From assembly GCF_007677875.1 (NCBI RefSeq), contig NZ_VEDO01000017.1, positions 62,001 through 126,000 on the forward strand: a stretch of 64,000 nucleotides of DNA, given 5' to 3'. The notes beneath the pieces were generated by a model. It saw nothing but the letters and a program-made list of their open reading frames with translations. It searched no databases and had not been told where the DNA came from. Origin of the DNA: Variovorax boronicumulans. Lineage in GTDB: Bacteria; Pseudomonadota; Gammaproteobacteria; Burkholderiales; Burkholderiaceae_C. Position numbers and translations under genes: made by a program. This document shows, one piece after another, positions 8,158 to 16,450 of this stretch; within the stretch, counting starts at the first letter, position 1; the number at the start of each line of letters is the position of its first letter.

Positions 8158-8630
8158 TCGGTCTCCAGGAAGTTGTGTTGCGTGTGCTGCTTGACCTTGC
8201 CCAGCAGCTTGTGCAGCGTGGCGATGTCGCGCGCGCCCAGGCCGGCGAAGGCCTCGACGATCCACTGCTCGTGCTGCTGCGCCATGGCGCGGAACTGGGC
8301 GCGGCCGCGCGGGGTCAGCCGCACGCGGTAGGCACGCCGGTCGCCCTCCACATCCACGCGCTCCACCAGTCCTTCGGCCACCAACTGGTCGGTAATGCCC
8401 GTGACATTGCCGCCCGTGACCATCAGCCGTGCCGACAGTTCGCGCATCTTGAGCCCCGCGGGCACGCGCTCGAGCTGGGCCATCAGGTCAAAGCGTGGCA
8501 AGGTGGTGGCGAACTGGGTGCGCAGGCGCGCGCGGATCTGGCGTTCGACCTGCTGGGTGCAGGTCAGCATGCGCAGCCACAGGCGCAGCTCCTGCGGGTG
8601 TTCGCTGTGGGCGCGGGCTTCGAGGTCCAT
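8154..8630 (-). CDS. MarR-family regulator of the anthranilate-CoA operon
   Basis: 158 aa. Start chosen at ATG 8630, one base after the TGA of the upstream monooxygenase gene; an ATG at 8663 inside that gene would add 11 residues. The winged helix-turn-helix is clear: LARV-type dimer helices, [20 protein letters not shown] (HTH), then the wing [19 protein letters not shown] with the conserved DRR. MarR proteins in such operons usually bind an aryl-CoA, which releases the operator. Being second gene of its operon implies autoregulation. Overlapping inverted repeats at the start of the first gene (10945-10981) are the likely operator. The family is firm; the ligand is inferred. Confidence 0.92.
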   Translation of the reverse strand: MDLEARAHSEHPQELRLWLRMLTCTQQVERQIRARLRTQFATTLPRFDLMAQLERVPAGLKMRELSARLMVTGGNVTGITDQLVAEGLVERVDVEGDRRAYRVRLTPRGRAQFRAMAQQHEQWIVEAFAGLGARDIATLHKLLGKVKQHTQHNFLETE

Positions 8631-8631
8631 G

Positions 8632-10947
8632 TCAATGCTTGTCGGGTTCGTCGGTGGCGGCACGCTGGCGCGCGAGTTCGCGCAGCAGCTGGTCGCGCCC
8701 GGAAAGATAGGGCAGCGGCCAGTCGGGTTGCGGCACGGCCCGCAGGCGCGCGGCTTCGTGCAGCGTCCAGGCCGGATCGGCCAGGTGCGGACGCGCCACG
8801 GCGCACAGGTCGGCGCGGCCCGCGGCGATGATGCCGTTGGCCTGGTCGCCGTCGGTGATGGCGCCGACCGCGATGGTGCGGATGCCCAGCTCCTGGCGGA
8901 TGCGGTCGGCGAACGGCGTCTGGTACATGCGCCCGTACACCGGCCGCGCCGCGCGCGTGGTCTGGCCCGAAGACACGTCGATCACATCGCAGCCGGCGGC
9001 CTGGAAAGCGCGCGCGACCTCCACGGCATCGTCGCCGGTGTGGCCGCCGGGCGCCCAGTCGTGCGCCGAGATGCGCACGCTCATGGGCCGCTCGGCCGGC
9101 CAGACCGCGCGCATCGCCGTGAAGACCTCGATCGGATAGCGCAACCGGTTCTCCAGCGGGCCGCCGTAGGCGTCGCCGCGCCGGTTGGTCAGCGGCGTGA
9201 TGAAGCTCGACAGCAAATAGCCATGGGCGCAGTGCAACTCCAGCCAGTCGAAGCCCGCCGCGGCAGCGCGCTCGGTGGCGGCCACGAAGGCGTCGCGCAG
9301 CGCGTCCATGTCGGCGCGCGTCATGGCCTGCGGTACCTGGTTATCTGGGCCATAGGGAATGGCGCTGGCAGCCAGCAGGGGCCAGTTGCCCGCAGGCAGC
9401 GGGGCGTCCACCGTCTCCCAGCCGCGCTGGGTGGAGCCCTTGGGGCCGCTGTGGCCCAGCTGCAGGCCGATGGCGGCGCTGCTGCTGGCATGCACGAAGT
9501 CGACAATGCGCGCGAAGGCCTGCTGCTGCGCCGCGTTCCACAGACCCGGGCAACCCGGTGTGATGCGGCCCCCGGGCGTGGGGCTGGTCATCTCCACGAA
9601 CACCATGGCCGCGCCGCCCAGTGCACGCGCGCCCAGGTGCACGAGATGGAAGTCCTGCGGCACGCCGTCGACGGCGCTGTAGGTGGCCATGGGCGAGACC
9701 AGGATGCGGTTCTTGAGTGTGAGTCCGCGCACCGTGAGCGGCAGCAGCATGGGCAGCCGGGCCTCGGTGCCGCCGGCCAGCCAGCGCTCAAGCTCGGTCA
9801 GCCAGTGCGCGTCGCGCAGTCGCAGGTTCTCGTGGCCGATGCGCTGCGAGCGCGTGAGCAGCGAGTACATGAACTGCTCCATCGGCAGGCCGCTGTAGCG
9901 CGCCACGTTCTCGAACCACTCGGTGGAGTTGCGCGCCGCGTTCTGGATCTTGAGCACCTCCACGCTGCGGCGTGCCTCGAAGGCGGTCAGCGCCGCGTCC
10001 AGGTCGGGCTCTGTCGCCATGGCGCCGGCCAGATCGATCGCATCTTCCAGGGCCAGCTTGGTGCCGCTGCCGATCGAGAAATGCGCCGTGTGCGCGGCGT
10101 CGCCCATCAACACCACGGGCACGCTGCGGCCGTCGAGCGCAAGCCGGTGCACCCAGCGTTCGCAGACCACGCGCGGAAACCGGATCCAGATGGCCGAGCC
10201 ACGCAGGTGTGCGGCATTGCTGATGAGCTTCTCGCCATCCAGATGGCGTGCGAACAGCCGCTCGCAGAAGGCGATCCCCTCCTCCTGTGCCATGCGGTCC
10301 AGGCCGTGGGCCTGCCAGACGGCCTCGGGCGTCTCGACGATGAAGGTCGAAGTCTCGCCGTCGAACTGGTAGGCATGGGCCTGCAACCAGCCGTGCTCGG
10401 TCTGCGCAAAGGCGAAGGTGAAGGCATCGAAGCGCTTGCGCGTGCCCAGCCAGACGAAGCGGCAGGCGCGCAGGTCCACATCGGGACGGAACGTCTCGGC
10501 ATAGCGTTGGCGCACCCGGCTGTTCAGGCCGTCGCAGGCGATGACCAGGTCGGCCGCATACTGCCGCGCGGCCTGCTGGTCGTCGCGCACTTCGGTCTCG
10601 AACACCAGCTGCACGCCCAGTTCCATGCAGCGTGCCTGCAGGATGTCGAGCAGGCGCTTGCGGCCGATGCCGGAAAAGCCATGGCCACCCGAGCGCAGGC
10701 TGCGGCCCTTGAAGAAGACCTCGATGTCGTCCCAGTGGTGGAACTGCTCGCCGATGCGCGCGGCCGAGGCCGGGTCCGCCGCCCGCAGGTTCTCCAAAGT
10801 CTGGTCGGACAGCACCACACCCCAGCCAAAGGTGTCGCCGGCGCGGTTGCGCTCCAGTACCGTGACCCGGTGCGCGGGGCTTTGCCGCTGCATCAGCAGC
10901 GCGAAGTACAAGCCCGCCGGACCGCCACCGAGGCACAGGATGTTCAT
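8632..10947 (-). CDS. Bifunctional 2-aminobenzoyl-CoA (or salicylyl-CoA) monooxygenase/reductase
   Basis: 771 aa with two fused flavin domains. Residues 1-380 are a group A FAD monooxygenase: [20 protein letters not shown] (dinucleotide fold), [15 protein letters not shown], and [21 protein letters not shown] (FAD ribityl contact). Residues about 390-755 are an old-yellow-enzyme domain: [53 protein letters not shown] and [17 protein letters not shown]. This architecture is known for 2-aminobenzoyl-CoA monooxygenase/reductase, which hydroxylates and then reduces the ring, and for salicylyl-CoA 5-hydroxylase fusions. First gene of the minus-strand operon; the neighbouring ligase and Rid protein favour the anthranilate reading. 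The start lies within a set of inverted repeats. Confidence 0.9.
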   Translation of the reverse strand: MNILCLGGGPAGLYFALLMQRQSPAHRVTVLERNRAGDTFGWGVVLSDQTLENLRAADPASAARIGEQFHHWDDIEVFFKGRSLRSGGHGFSGIGRKRLLDILQARCMELGVQLVFETEVRDDQQAARQYAADLVIACDGLNSRVRQRYAETFRPDVDLRACRFVWLGTRKRFDAFTFAFAQTEHGWLQAHAYQFDGETSTFIVETPEAVWQAHGLDRMAQEEGIAFCERLFARHLDGEKLISNAAHLRGSAIWIRFPRVVCERWVHRLALDGRSVPVVLMGDAAHTAHFSIGSGTKLALEDAIDLAGAMATEPDLDAALTAFEARRSVEVLKIQNAARNSTEWFENVARYSGLPMEQFMYSLLTRSQRIGHENLRLRDAHWLTELERWLAGGTEARLPMLLPLTVRGLTLKNRILVSPMATYSAVDGVPQDFHLVHLGARALGGAAMVFVEMTSPTPGGRITPGCPGLWNAAQQQAFARIVDFVHASSSAAIGLQLGHSGPKGSTQRGWETVDAPLPAGNWPLLAASAIPYGPDNQVPQAMTRADMDALRDAFVAATERAAAAGFDWLELHCAHGYLLSSFITPLTNRRGDAYGGPLENRLRYPIEVFTAMRAVWPAERPMSVRISAHDWAPGGHTGDDAVEVARAFQAAGCDVIDVSSGQTTRAARPVYGRMYQTPFADRIRQELGIRTIAVGAITDGDQANGIIAAGRADLCAVARPHLADPAWTLHEAARLRAVPQPDWPLPYLSGRDQLLRELARQRAATDEPDKH

Positions 10948-10981
10948 GTCCAAATAGTTTAGACATGAACTATTGCATGTC
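10945..10981. promoter_or_regulatory. Overlapping inverted repeats: candidate MarR operator
   Basis: Two interleaved dyads sit at the start codon of the monooxygenase gene: AATAGTT (10953-10959) with AACTATT (10968-10974), 8-bp spacer, and GACATG (10962-10967) with CATGTC (10976-10981), also 8-bp spacer. A further CATGTC lies at 10945-10950. This AT-rich block stands out from GC-rich surroundings and fits a MarR dimer site repressing the minus-strand operon; cfa is on the other side. Confidence 0.6.
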
Positions 10982-11011
10982 AATTGGGTTGCCTGCAGGC
11001 GCTACGCGGCA

Positions 11012-11022
11012 CTGTCCTACAG
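11012..11022. promoter_or_regulatory. Dyad CTGTCCTACAG upstream of cfa
   Basis: This 11-mer is identical to the one at 1633-1643 before the hemerythrin gene. It lies 20 bases upstream of the proposed cfa -10 to -35 region, 46 bases before the cfa ATG. Its position would suit an activator or an alternative promoter element. The function is unknown to me. Confidence 0.35.
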
Positions 11023-11031
11023 AACCATGGC

Positions 11032-11061
11032 TTGACCAGGGCTTTCGCGATTGGCAAGAAT
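11032..11061 (+). promoter_or_regulatory. Candidate sigma-70 promoter of cfa, possibly leaderless
   Basis: TTGACC (11032-11037) is a 5/6 -35 match; 18 bases on is AAGAAT (11056-11061), a 4/6 -10 match. The cfa ATG begins 7 bases after the -10, where transcription would start, so the mRNA may begin at the start codon. No ribosome binding site precedes the ATG. Confidence 0.45.
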
Positions 11062-11068
11062 TTGTTGC

Positions 11069-12337
11069 ATGCCCAATCCCCTCATCCCCAAGATCGAGGC
11101 CCAGCTGCAGGGACTGCCGGTTCCTGTCGCGCTACAGCTGCCGGCCGGTGAACGCGTGGGCGCCAGCGGCGCCAAGGTCACGCTGTCGTTCCAGGACTGG
11201 TCCAGTCTGGCCACCATGGCCGCCGGGCAGATCGGTCGGCTGGCCGAGGACTTCGTCGAAAGCCGTGTGCAGCTGCAGGGCCGCATGCGCGATCTCATGG
11301 AGGTGGCGGCACGGCTGCTGCCCGGGCATCCCGGCGAGCAGGGGGCGTCGGGCTGGTGGGGCAACATCCTGCGCCGCGCGAGGTCGCTGGCCTCGCACTC
11401 GCACGCCAAGGACGCCGAGCAAATCCAGTTCCATTACGACGTCTCCGACGACTTCTACGCGCTGTGGCTGGACGACAAGCGCGTGTATTCCTGCGCCTAC
11501 TTTCGCGAAGCCGACATGACGCTGGCCCAGGCCCAGGAGGCCAAGCTGGACCACATCTGCAAGAAGCTCATGCTGCGTGCCGGCGAGCGCTTCCTGGACG
11601 TGGGCGCGGGCTGGGGCGGCCTGCTGCTGTGGGCGGCCGAGCGCTACGGGGTGGACGCCACCGGCATCACGCTTTCGCACAACCAGCATGCGCACGTGAA
11701 CCGCGAGATCGAGCGGCGCGGCCTGTCGGGACGGGTGCGCATGCTGCTGTGCGACTACCGCGATCTCGATGCCGAGCCCTTCGACAAGATCGCCTCGGTC
11801 GGCATGTTCGAGCACGTCGGCCGGGCCAACATGCCGACCTACTTCGCGCGCATCCGCGATCTGCTCAAGCCGGGCGGCTTGGTGCTGAACCACGGCATCA
11901 CGGGCTCGTCGGTGCACCACGAGCAGCTCGGGGCGGGCATGGGCGATTTCATCGAGAAGTACATCTTCCCGGGCGGTGAGTTGCTGCACGTCTCGCACGT
12001 GCTGCGCGAGCTGGCCGGCGCCGGCCTGGAGATGGTGGACACCGAGAACCTGCGGCCGCATTACGCACGCACGCTGTGGGCCTGGTCCGATGCGCTGGAG
12101 GCGCGCCTGGACGAAGCCCGGCAGGTGCTGACGGCCACGGCCAAGGATGCCGCCAGCGCCGAGCGGGTGCTGCGCGCCTACCGGCTGTACCTGGCCGGCA
12201 GCGCCATGAGCTTCGAGCACGACTGGATCTCGCTGCACCAGATGCTGGCCAGCCGGCCCAGCGGCGTCACCCGCGGCGGCCCCATGACGGGCGCACAATC
12301 GGACTATCCGTTCAACCGCGGTTACATGTACCGCTGA
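11069..12337 (+). CDS. cfa: Cyclopropane-fatty-acyl-phospholipid synthase
   Basis: 422 aa, close to family length. It transfers a methylene from S-adenosylmethionine to unsaturated acyl chains of membrane phospholipids, hardening the membrane in stationary phase or stress. Motifs: IQFHYDVSDDFYALWLDD with YSCAYF near residues 125-150, the SAM site FLDVGAGWGGLLLWAA near 180, ATGITLSHNQ, and FDKIASVGMFEHVG near 240. KYIFPGGELLHVSHV is the lipid-proximal region, and the C-terminal FEHDWISLHQML is typical. The start is the ATG at 11069; a TTG at 11051 would overlap the -10 element. It is divergent from the anthranilate operon and followed 5 bases later by a DUF1840 gene. Confidence 0.95.
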   Translation: MPNPLIPKIEAQLQGLPVPVALQLPAGERVGASGAKVTLSFQDWSSLATMAAGQIGRLAEDFVESRVQLQGRMRDLMEVAARLLPGHPGEQGASGWWGNILRRARSLASHSHAKDAEQIQFHYDVSDDFYALWLDDKRVYSCAYFREADMTLAQAQEAKLDHICKKLMLRAGERFLDVGAGWGGLLLWAAERYGVDATGITLSHNQHAHVNREIERRGLSGRVRMLLCDYRDLDAEPFDKIASVGMFEHVGRANMPTYFARIRDLLKPGGLVLNHGITGSSVHHEQLGAGMGDFIEKYIFPGGELLHVSHVLRELAGAGLEMVDTENLRPHYARTLWAWSDALEARLDEARQVLTATAKDAASAERVLRAYRLYLAGSAMSFEHDWISLHQMLASRPSGVTRGGPMTGAQSDYPFNRGYMYR

Positions 12338-12342
12338 CCCCC

Positions 12343-12669
12343 ATGCTGTTCAAGTTCAAGTCCAAGGCCACCGGCGACCTCATCATGCTGGAGCCCAACG
12401 GGCGCCGCGTGCTGCAGCTGATCGGCAAGGAACCCGGACCCAGCGGCATCATCCAGCCCGAGCAGATGGCGCAGGCCGTCGCCGCACTGGAGAAGGCCAT
12501 CGCCGAGGAAGAAGCGGCCCAGAAGGCCGCCGAAGACGAGGCCCGCGCCAAGGGCGAGCAGCCCAAGCTCAAGCCCGAAGTGGTGTCGCTGCGCCAGCGC
12601 GCCGTGCCCTTCATCGAGATGCTGCGGCGCGCCCAGGCCGCGGGCAAGGACGTGGTCTGGGGCGTGTAG
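12343..12669 (+). CDS. DUF1840 domain-containing protein
   Basis: 108 aa, full length for the family, soluble and acidic in its middle. It opens with MLFKFKSKATGDLIMLEPNG, carries a charged helix AALEKAIAEEEAAQKAAEDE (residues about 46-65, likely coiled coil) and ends with VPFIEMLRRAQAAGKDVVWGV, all typical of DUF1840 proteins of beta-proteobacteria. No biochemical role is established that I know of. It starts 5 bases after the cfa stop, so the two are surely co-transcribed, and it is convergent with a Bug protein gene 11 bases downstream. A small accessory protein of the envelope-lipid or stress response would be a guess only. Confidence 0.88.
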   Translation: MLFKFKSKATGDLIMLEPNGRRVLQLIGKEPGPSGIIQPEQMAQAVAALEKAIAEEEAAQKAAEDEARAKGEQPKLKPEVVSLRQRAVPFIEMLRRAQAAGKDVVWGV

Positions 12670-12680
12670 GCTCCTGACCT

Positions 12681-13691
12681 TCAATCCACCTTCGCGCCCG
12701 AGGCCTTGACCACGGGTTGCCACTTCTTGAGCTCGGCCGCGATCAGCGCGGCGAACTGCTGCGGCGTGTTGCCGCTCGGGATCGCGCCCTGGGCCAGCAG
12801 GCGCTCGCTGACCTCCGGCGTCTTGATGGCCTTGGCCACGTCCTGCTGGATGCGGTTCACGATCTCGGGCGGCGTGCCCGCGGGCGCCAGCAGGCCGAAC
12901 CAGGAGCTGGCCTCGAAGCCCTTGAGCGCGGGGCCGCCGGCCTGCTCCACGGTCGGCACGTCGGGCAGCGCGGCCGAGCGCTGTGCGCTCGTCACCGCCA
13001 GCGCGGTCAGCTTGCCGGCCTTGATCTGCTGCAGGGCCGAGGGCAGGTTGTCGAACATCACGTCCATGTTGCCGCCCACCATGTCCATGAGCGCGGGACC
13101 CGAGCCCTTGTACGGGAAGTGCACCATGTAGGCCCCTGTCATGGTCTTGAACAGCTCGCCGGCCATGTGGATGGACGTGCCGTTGCCGCTGGAGGCCATG
13201 TTGAGCTTGCCCGGATTCGCCTTGGCATAGGCGATGAAGTCCTGCACGTTGTGGATCTTGAGCGCACGCGCCTTGTCGGCGTTGACGACCATCACGTTGG
13301 GCACGCCGGCGACGAGGCTGATGGGCGCGAAGTCCTTCACCGGGTCGTAGGGCATCTTGTCGTAGAGCCACTTGTTGATGGCGTGCGTGCCCACGGTGCC
13401 CATCAGGATGGTGTAGCCGTCCGGTGCCGCCTTGGCCACGATGTCGGCGCCGATGTTGCCGCCGGCGCCGGCCTTGTTGTCCACCACCACGGGCTGGCCC
13501 AGCGACTTGGTCAGCTCCACTGCCACCGCGCGGGCCAGGATGTCGGTGGTGCCGCCCGGCGCGAAGGGGACGACCATGCGGATGGGCTTGTTGGGCCAGC
13601 CCGATTGGGCCAGCACGGGCAGGGCCTGGGCGCAGGCGGCCAGTGCGGCAGCGCCCAGCAGCAGGCGGCGGATCGGCAGGATGGATGGCAT
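12681..13691 (-). CDS. Bug/TctC-family periplasmic solute-binding protein
   Basis: 336 aa with a signal peptide ([22 protein letters not shown], cleavage near residue 29). The family opening [23 protein letters not shown] and [21 protein letters not shown] (the carboxylate-binding loops) are intact, as is [18 protein letters not shown]. Bug proteins bind di- or tricarboxylates or aromatic acids and may serve a TctAB carrier or act as stand-alone sensors. No carrier genes adjoin it; the only tctBA pair in the window is at 45.1-47.1 kb. It is transcribed away from the quinoprotein alcohol dehydrogenase gene across a 163-base shared intergenic region. The ligand is unknown. Confidence 0.93.
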   Translation of the reverse strand: MPSILPIRRLLLGAAALAACAQALPVLAQSGWPNKPIRMVVPFAPGGTTDILARAVAVELTKSLGQPVVVDNKAGAGGNIGADIVAKAAPDGYTILMGTVGTHAINKWLYDKMPYDPVKDFAPISLVAGVPNVMVVNADKARALKIHNVQDFIAYAKANPGKLNMASSGNGTSIHMAGELFKTMTGAYMVHFPYKGSGPALMDMVGGNMDVMFDNLPSALQQIKAGKLTALAVTSAQRSAALPDVPTVEQAGGPALKGFEASSWFGLLAPAGTPPEIVNRIQQDVAKAIKTPEVSERLLAQGAIPSGNTPQQFAALIAAELKKWQPVVKASGAKVD

Positions 13692-13750
13692 GTCGCAAGT
13701 TCCTTGGTTCGAAGTGGCCGCGATGCTAGGTCAGCACCATGCTGCGGTGC

Positions 13751-13821
13751 GCCAGTGGTAACCCGGGCGACAGCGGCTAGGGAAAGTACGGAGCATCCGT
13801 CTGCCCAGCGCGCAGATGCTC
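13751..13821. promoter_or_regulatory. Bug/PQQ-dehydrogenase intergenic elements
   Basis: The 163-base divergent region holds a dyad GAGCATC (13791-13797) / GATGCTC (13815-13821), with inner arms TCTGC/GCAGA that would also fold as a leader hairpin of the dehydrogenase mRNA. On the minus strand it has TTTCCCTA (13785-13778) then TACCAC 17 bases on, a layout repeated before the Bug gene at 23094. No consensus sigma-70 promoter is clear, suggesting activator dependence. Confidence 0.3.
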
Positions 13822-13854
13822 GGCAGCACCCCGACAACAAGAGGAGACACCACG

Positions 13855-15945
13855 ATGGTCGTACGTTCCCTTGCCGCGCTGGCCCTGTCCGCGATGGCGT
13901 TTTCGGTCGCCGCGCAGACGCCGGCCGAGCGCGCCGCGAGCGCCGTGAAGAAGGTCAACGGCAGCTTCATCCGCGCCAATGCGGCCAAGACACCGGACTG
14001 GCCCAGCGTGGGCCTCGACTATGCCGAGACGCGCTACAGCCGGCTCGACCAGATCAACACCGGCAACGTCAAGCAGCTCGGGCTGGTCTGGTCCTACAAC
14101 CTCGAGAGCACGCGCGGCGTGGAGGCCACGCCGCTGGTCGTCGACGGCGTGATGTACGTGACGGCCTCGTGGAGCGTGGTGCACGCGATCGACGTGCGCA
14201 CCGGCCAGCGCATCTGGACCTACGACCCGCAGGTCGACAAGTCCAAGGGCTTTCGCGGCTGCTGCGACGTGGTCAACCGCGGCGTGGCGCTGTGGGAGGG
14301 CAAGGTCTACGTGGGTGCGTACGACGGCCGGTTGATCGCACTGGACGCGGCCAGCGGCCGCGTGCTGTGGCAAAAGGACACGCTGATCGACCACGCACGC
14401 AGCTACACCATCACGGGCGCGCCGCGCGTGTTCAAGGGCAAGGTGCTGATCGGCAACGGCGGCGCCGAGTACGGCGTGCGCGGCTACATCACGGCCTACG
14501 ATGCCAACACCGGCGACCAGAGGTGGCGCTGGTTCACGGTGCCGGGCGACCCGGCCAAGCCCTATGAGGACGCCTCCATGGAGCGCGCCGCCAAGACCTG
14601 GGACCCGTCCGGCAAGTACTGGGAGGCCGGCGGCGGCGGCACGGTGTGGGACACCATGGCCTTCGACCCCGAGCTCAACCTCATGTACATCGGCACCGGC
14701 AACGGCTCGCCCTGGGCCCGCAGCAAGCGCAGCCCCAAGGGCGGCGACAACCTGTACCTGGCCTCCATCGTCGCGCTGGACCCGGACACCGGCGCCTACA
14801 AGTGGCATTACCAGGAGACCCCCGGCGACAACTGGGACTACACCTCCACGCAGCCCATGATCCTGGCCGACATCAAGGTCGCCGGCAAGCCGCGCAAGGT
14901 GATCCTGCATGCGCCCAAGAACGGCTTCTTCTTCGTGATCGACCGCACCAACGGCCAGTTCATCTCGGCCAAGAACTTCGTCGAGGTGAATTGGGCCACG
15001 GGCTACGACGCCAAGGGCCGGCCGATCGAGATCGCCGCCGCCCGCCAGAACGACAAGCCCGGCGAGAGCATGCCCGGCCCCTATGGCGCGCACAACTGGC
15101 ACCCGATGTCGTTCAACCCGCAGACGGGCCTGGTCTACCTGCCGGCCCAGCATGTGCCGATCAACCTCATGGACGACAAGGACTGGAAGTTCAACGAGAA
15201 CGTGGCGCTGCGCCCGCACTCCAACCAGGGCTGGAACACCGCCATGTTCCTGAACGCCGCGCCGCCCACGAGCAAGCCCATGGGCCGGCTCGTCGCCTGG
15301 GATCCGGTGGCGCAGAAGGAAGCCTGGGGCGTGGAGCATGTCTCGCCCTGGAACGGCGGCACGCTGACCACGGCCGGCAATCTCGTGTTCCAGGGCACCG
15401 CCGACGGCCGCATGGTGGCCTACGACGCCAAGACCGGCGTCAAGCTCTGGGAGACGCCCACCGGCACCGGTGTGGTGGCTGCGCCCTCGACCTACCTCGT
15501 GGACGGCAAGCAGTACGTGTCCGTCGCGGTGGGCTGGGGCGGCGTCTACGGCCAGGCGCAGCGCGCCACCGAACGCCAGCGCCCCGGCACGGTCTACACC
15601 TTCGCGGTGGGCGGTACCGCCAAGATGCCCGACTTCGTCGAGTACCGCGCGGGCAAGCTGCTGCAGGGCGTGAAGTACGACGCGGCCAAGGTCGAAGCCG
15701 GCACCGGGCTGTACGTCAGCAACTGCGTGCTGTGCCATGGCGTTCCGGGCGTGGACCGCGGCGGCAACATTCCCAACCTGGGCTACATGGACGCGGCCTT
15801 CATCGAGAACCTGGACAAGTTCGTGTTCAAGGGTCCGGCCATGGCGCGCGGCATGCCGGACTTCACGGGCAAGCTTTCGGCGGACGATGTGGAGGCCATC
15901 AAGGCCTTCATCCAGGGCACGGCGGATGCGGTGCGGCCCAAATGA
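13855..15945 (+). CDS. PQQ-dependent quinohemoprotein alcohol dehydrogenase
   Basis: 696 aa periplasmic enzyme oxidising alcohols with pyrroloquinoline quinone and passing electrons to its own heme c. A signal peptide (VVRSLAALALSAMAFSVAAQ) is followed by an eight-bladed propeller. The vicinal disulfide that sits on PQQ is Cys136-Cys137 (FRGCCDVVNRG). Ca ligands are likely Glu205 (NGGAEYG) and the catalytic base Asp328 in GDNWDYTSTQP. The residue two after the base is Thr, not the extra Asp of lanthanide-type enzymes, which favours calcium. The C-terminal cytochrome domain has C624VLCH628. The start follows AAGAGGAG. No PQQ-synthesis genes adjoin it. Confidence 0.94.
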   Translation: MVVRSLAALALSAMAFSVAAQTPAERAASAVKKVNGSFIRANAAKTPDWPSVGLDYAETRYSRLDQINTGNVKQLGLVWSYNLESTRGVEATPLVVDGVMYVTASWSVVHAIDVRTGQRIWTYDPQVDKSKGFRGCCDVVNRGVALWEGKVYVGAYDGRLIALDAASGRVLWQKDTLIDHARSYTITGAPRVFKGKVLIGNGGAEYGVRGYITAYDANTGDQRWRWFTVPGDPAKPYEDASMERAAKTWDPSGKYWEAGGGGTVWDTMAFDPELNLMYIGTGNGSPWARSKRSPKGGDNLYLASIVALDPDTGAYKWHYQETPGDNWDYTSTQPMILADIKVAGKPRKVILHAPKNGFFFVIDRTNGQFISAKNFVEVNWATGYDAKGRPIEIAAARQNDKPGESMPGPYGAHNWHPMSFNPQTGLVYLPAQHVPINLMDDKDWKFNENVALRPHSNQGWNTAMFLNAAPPTSKPMGRLVAWDPVAQKEAWGVEHVSPWNGGTLTTAGNLVFQGTADGRMVAYDAKTGVKLWETPTGTGVVAAPSTYLVDGKQYVSVAVGWGGVYGQAQRATERQRPGTVYTFAVGGTAKMPDFVEYRAGKLLQGVKYDAAKVEAGTGLYVSNCVLCHGVPGVDRGGNIPNLGYMDAAFIENLDKFVFKGPAMARGMPDFTGKLSADDVEAIKAFIQGTADAVRPK

Positions 15946-15960
15946 AGCCGTCGTCATGAA

Positions 15961-15980
15961 ACTGAGATTGCATTCTCAGT
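15961..15980. promoter_or_regulatory. Fur-box-like operator upstream of the TonB receptor operon
   Basis: ACTGAGA-TTGCAT-TCTCAGT is a perfect 7-bp inverted repeat around six bases. It closely resembles the TGAGAAT-n-ATTCTCA core of beta-proteobacterial Fur boxes. A TAGAAT -10 candidate begins at its last base (15980-15985), so bound Fur would block the promoter. The downstream TonB siderophore receptor supports iron control. Confidence 0.7.
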
Positions 15981-15987
15981 AGAATCG

Positions 15988-16009
15988 CGGGCCGCATTTG
16001 TGCGGCCCG
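15988..16009 (+). other. Strong hairpin spanning the start of the small exported protein
   Basis: CGGGCCGCA (15988-15996), loop TTTG, TGCGGCCCG (16001-16009), followed by TTCTTCTT. It could terminate transcripts of the upstream dehydrogenase, or, since it follows the Fur-controlled promoter, form the 5' leader of the receptor operon. The TTG start candidate at 15998 lies in its loop, so translation may be limited by it. Confidence 0.55.
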
Positions 16010-16351
16010 TTCTTCTTGCGCTACCCCATCCGCCTCCTGCTGCTGCGCCTGCTGCTGGTGGCCGTGTTCTTCAACACGGCGATCGGCGTGCCCGCGCACG
16101 CCACCGAGCATCTGCACGAGCTCGAGGTCAGCCTGCTCGACGCCGACCGGCCGGCCGAACGCCCCGAGGTGCACACCGCCTGCGCCTGGTGCAGCAGCTA
16201 CGCGCAGCTGGAGCAGGCGCTGGATGCGGCGCTGCCGCAACCCGGCCAGCCCGCAGCCATCGCCGGCCGTGCCTGCTCCTGGCATGGCGCCAGCACAGCC
16301 CTGAGCGCGGAGCGCTGGCCATTCCGCTCGCGCGACCCACCGCAAGTCTGA
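15998..16351 (+). CDS. Small exported protein preceding a TonB receptor (DUF2946-like)
   Basis: 117 aa from a TTG at 15998; a second TTG at 16016 gives a shorter form, and no good ribosome binding site decides. A hydrophobic, basic-led segment (LRYPIRLLLLRLLLVAVFFN) is a signal peptide or anchor. The mature part is His/Cys-bearing: ATEHLHELEVS, then HTACAWCSSYAQLEQALDAA with a CxxC pair, then ACSWHGAS. Small proteins of this sort, resembling DUF2946, often sit before TonB-dependent receptor genes in beta-proteobacteria and may bind metal; their function is not established. It lies directly after the Fur-box-like site and 99 bases before the receptor gene. The start and family are tentative. 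Confidence 0.6.
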   Translation: MCGPFFLRYPIRLLLLRLLLVAVFFNTAIGVPAHATEHLHELEVSLLDADRPAERPEVHTACAWCSSYAQLEQALDAALPQPGQPAAIAGRACSWHGASTALSAERWPFRSRDPPQV

Positions 16352-16361
16352 GACCCGCCGC

Positions 16362-16377
16362 CTGCGCGGCTCCCCCC
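16362..16377. repeat. Short GC-rich intergenic repeat core (copy 1)
   Basis: CTGCGCGGCTCCCCCC matches the reverse strand of 24612-24627 (CTGCGCCGCTCCCCCC) at 15 of 16 bases. Both copies are intergenic. It sits in the 99-base gap between the small exported protein and the TonB receptor. I read it as a fragment of a dispersed GC-rich intergenic element; only two copies are seen here. Confidence 0.3.
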
Positions 16378-16450
16378 CGTTCGGCCCTGACCGGCCATCG
16401 TTTCAGCCTGCCCGCCATTCGGCCGGGCGGCGCCTTGCTGTTCCTCGCCC

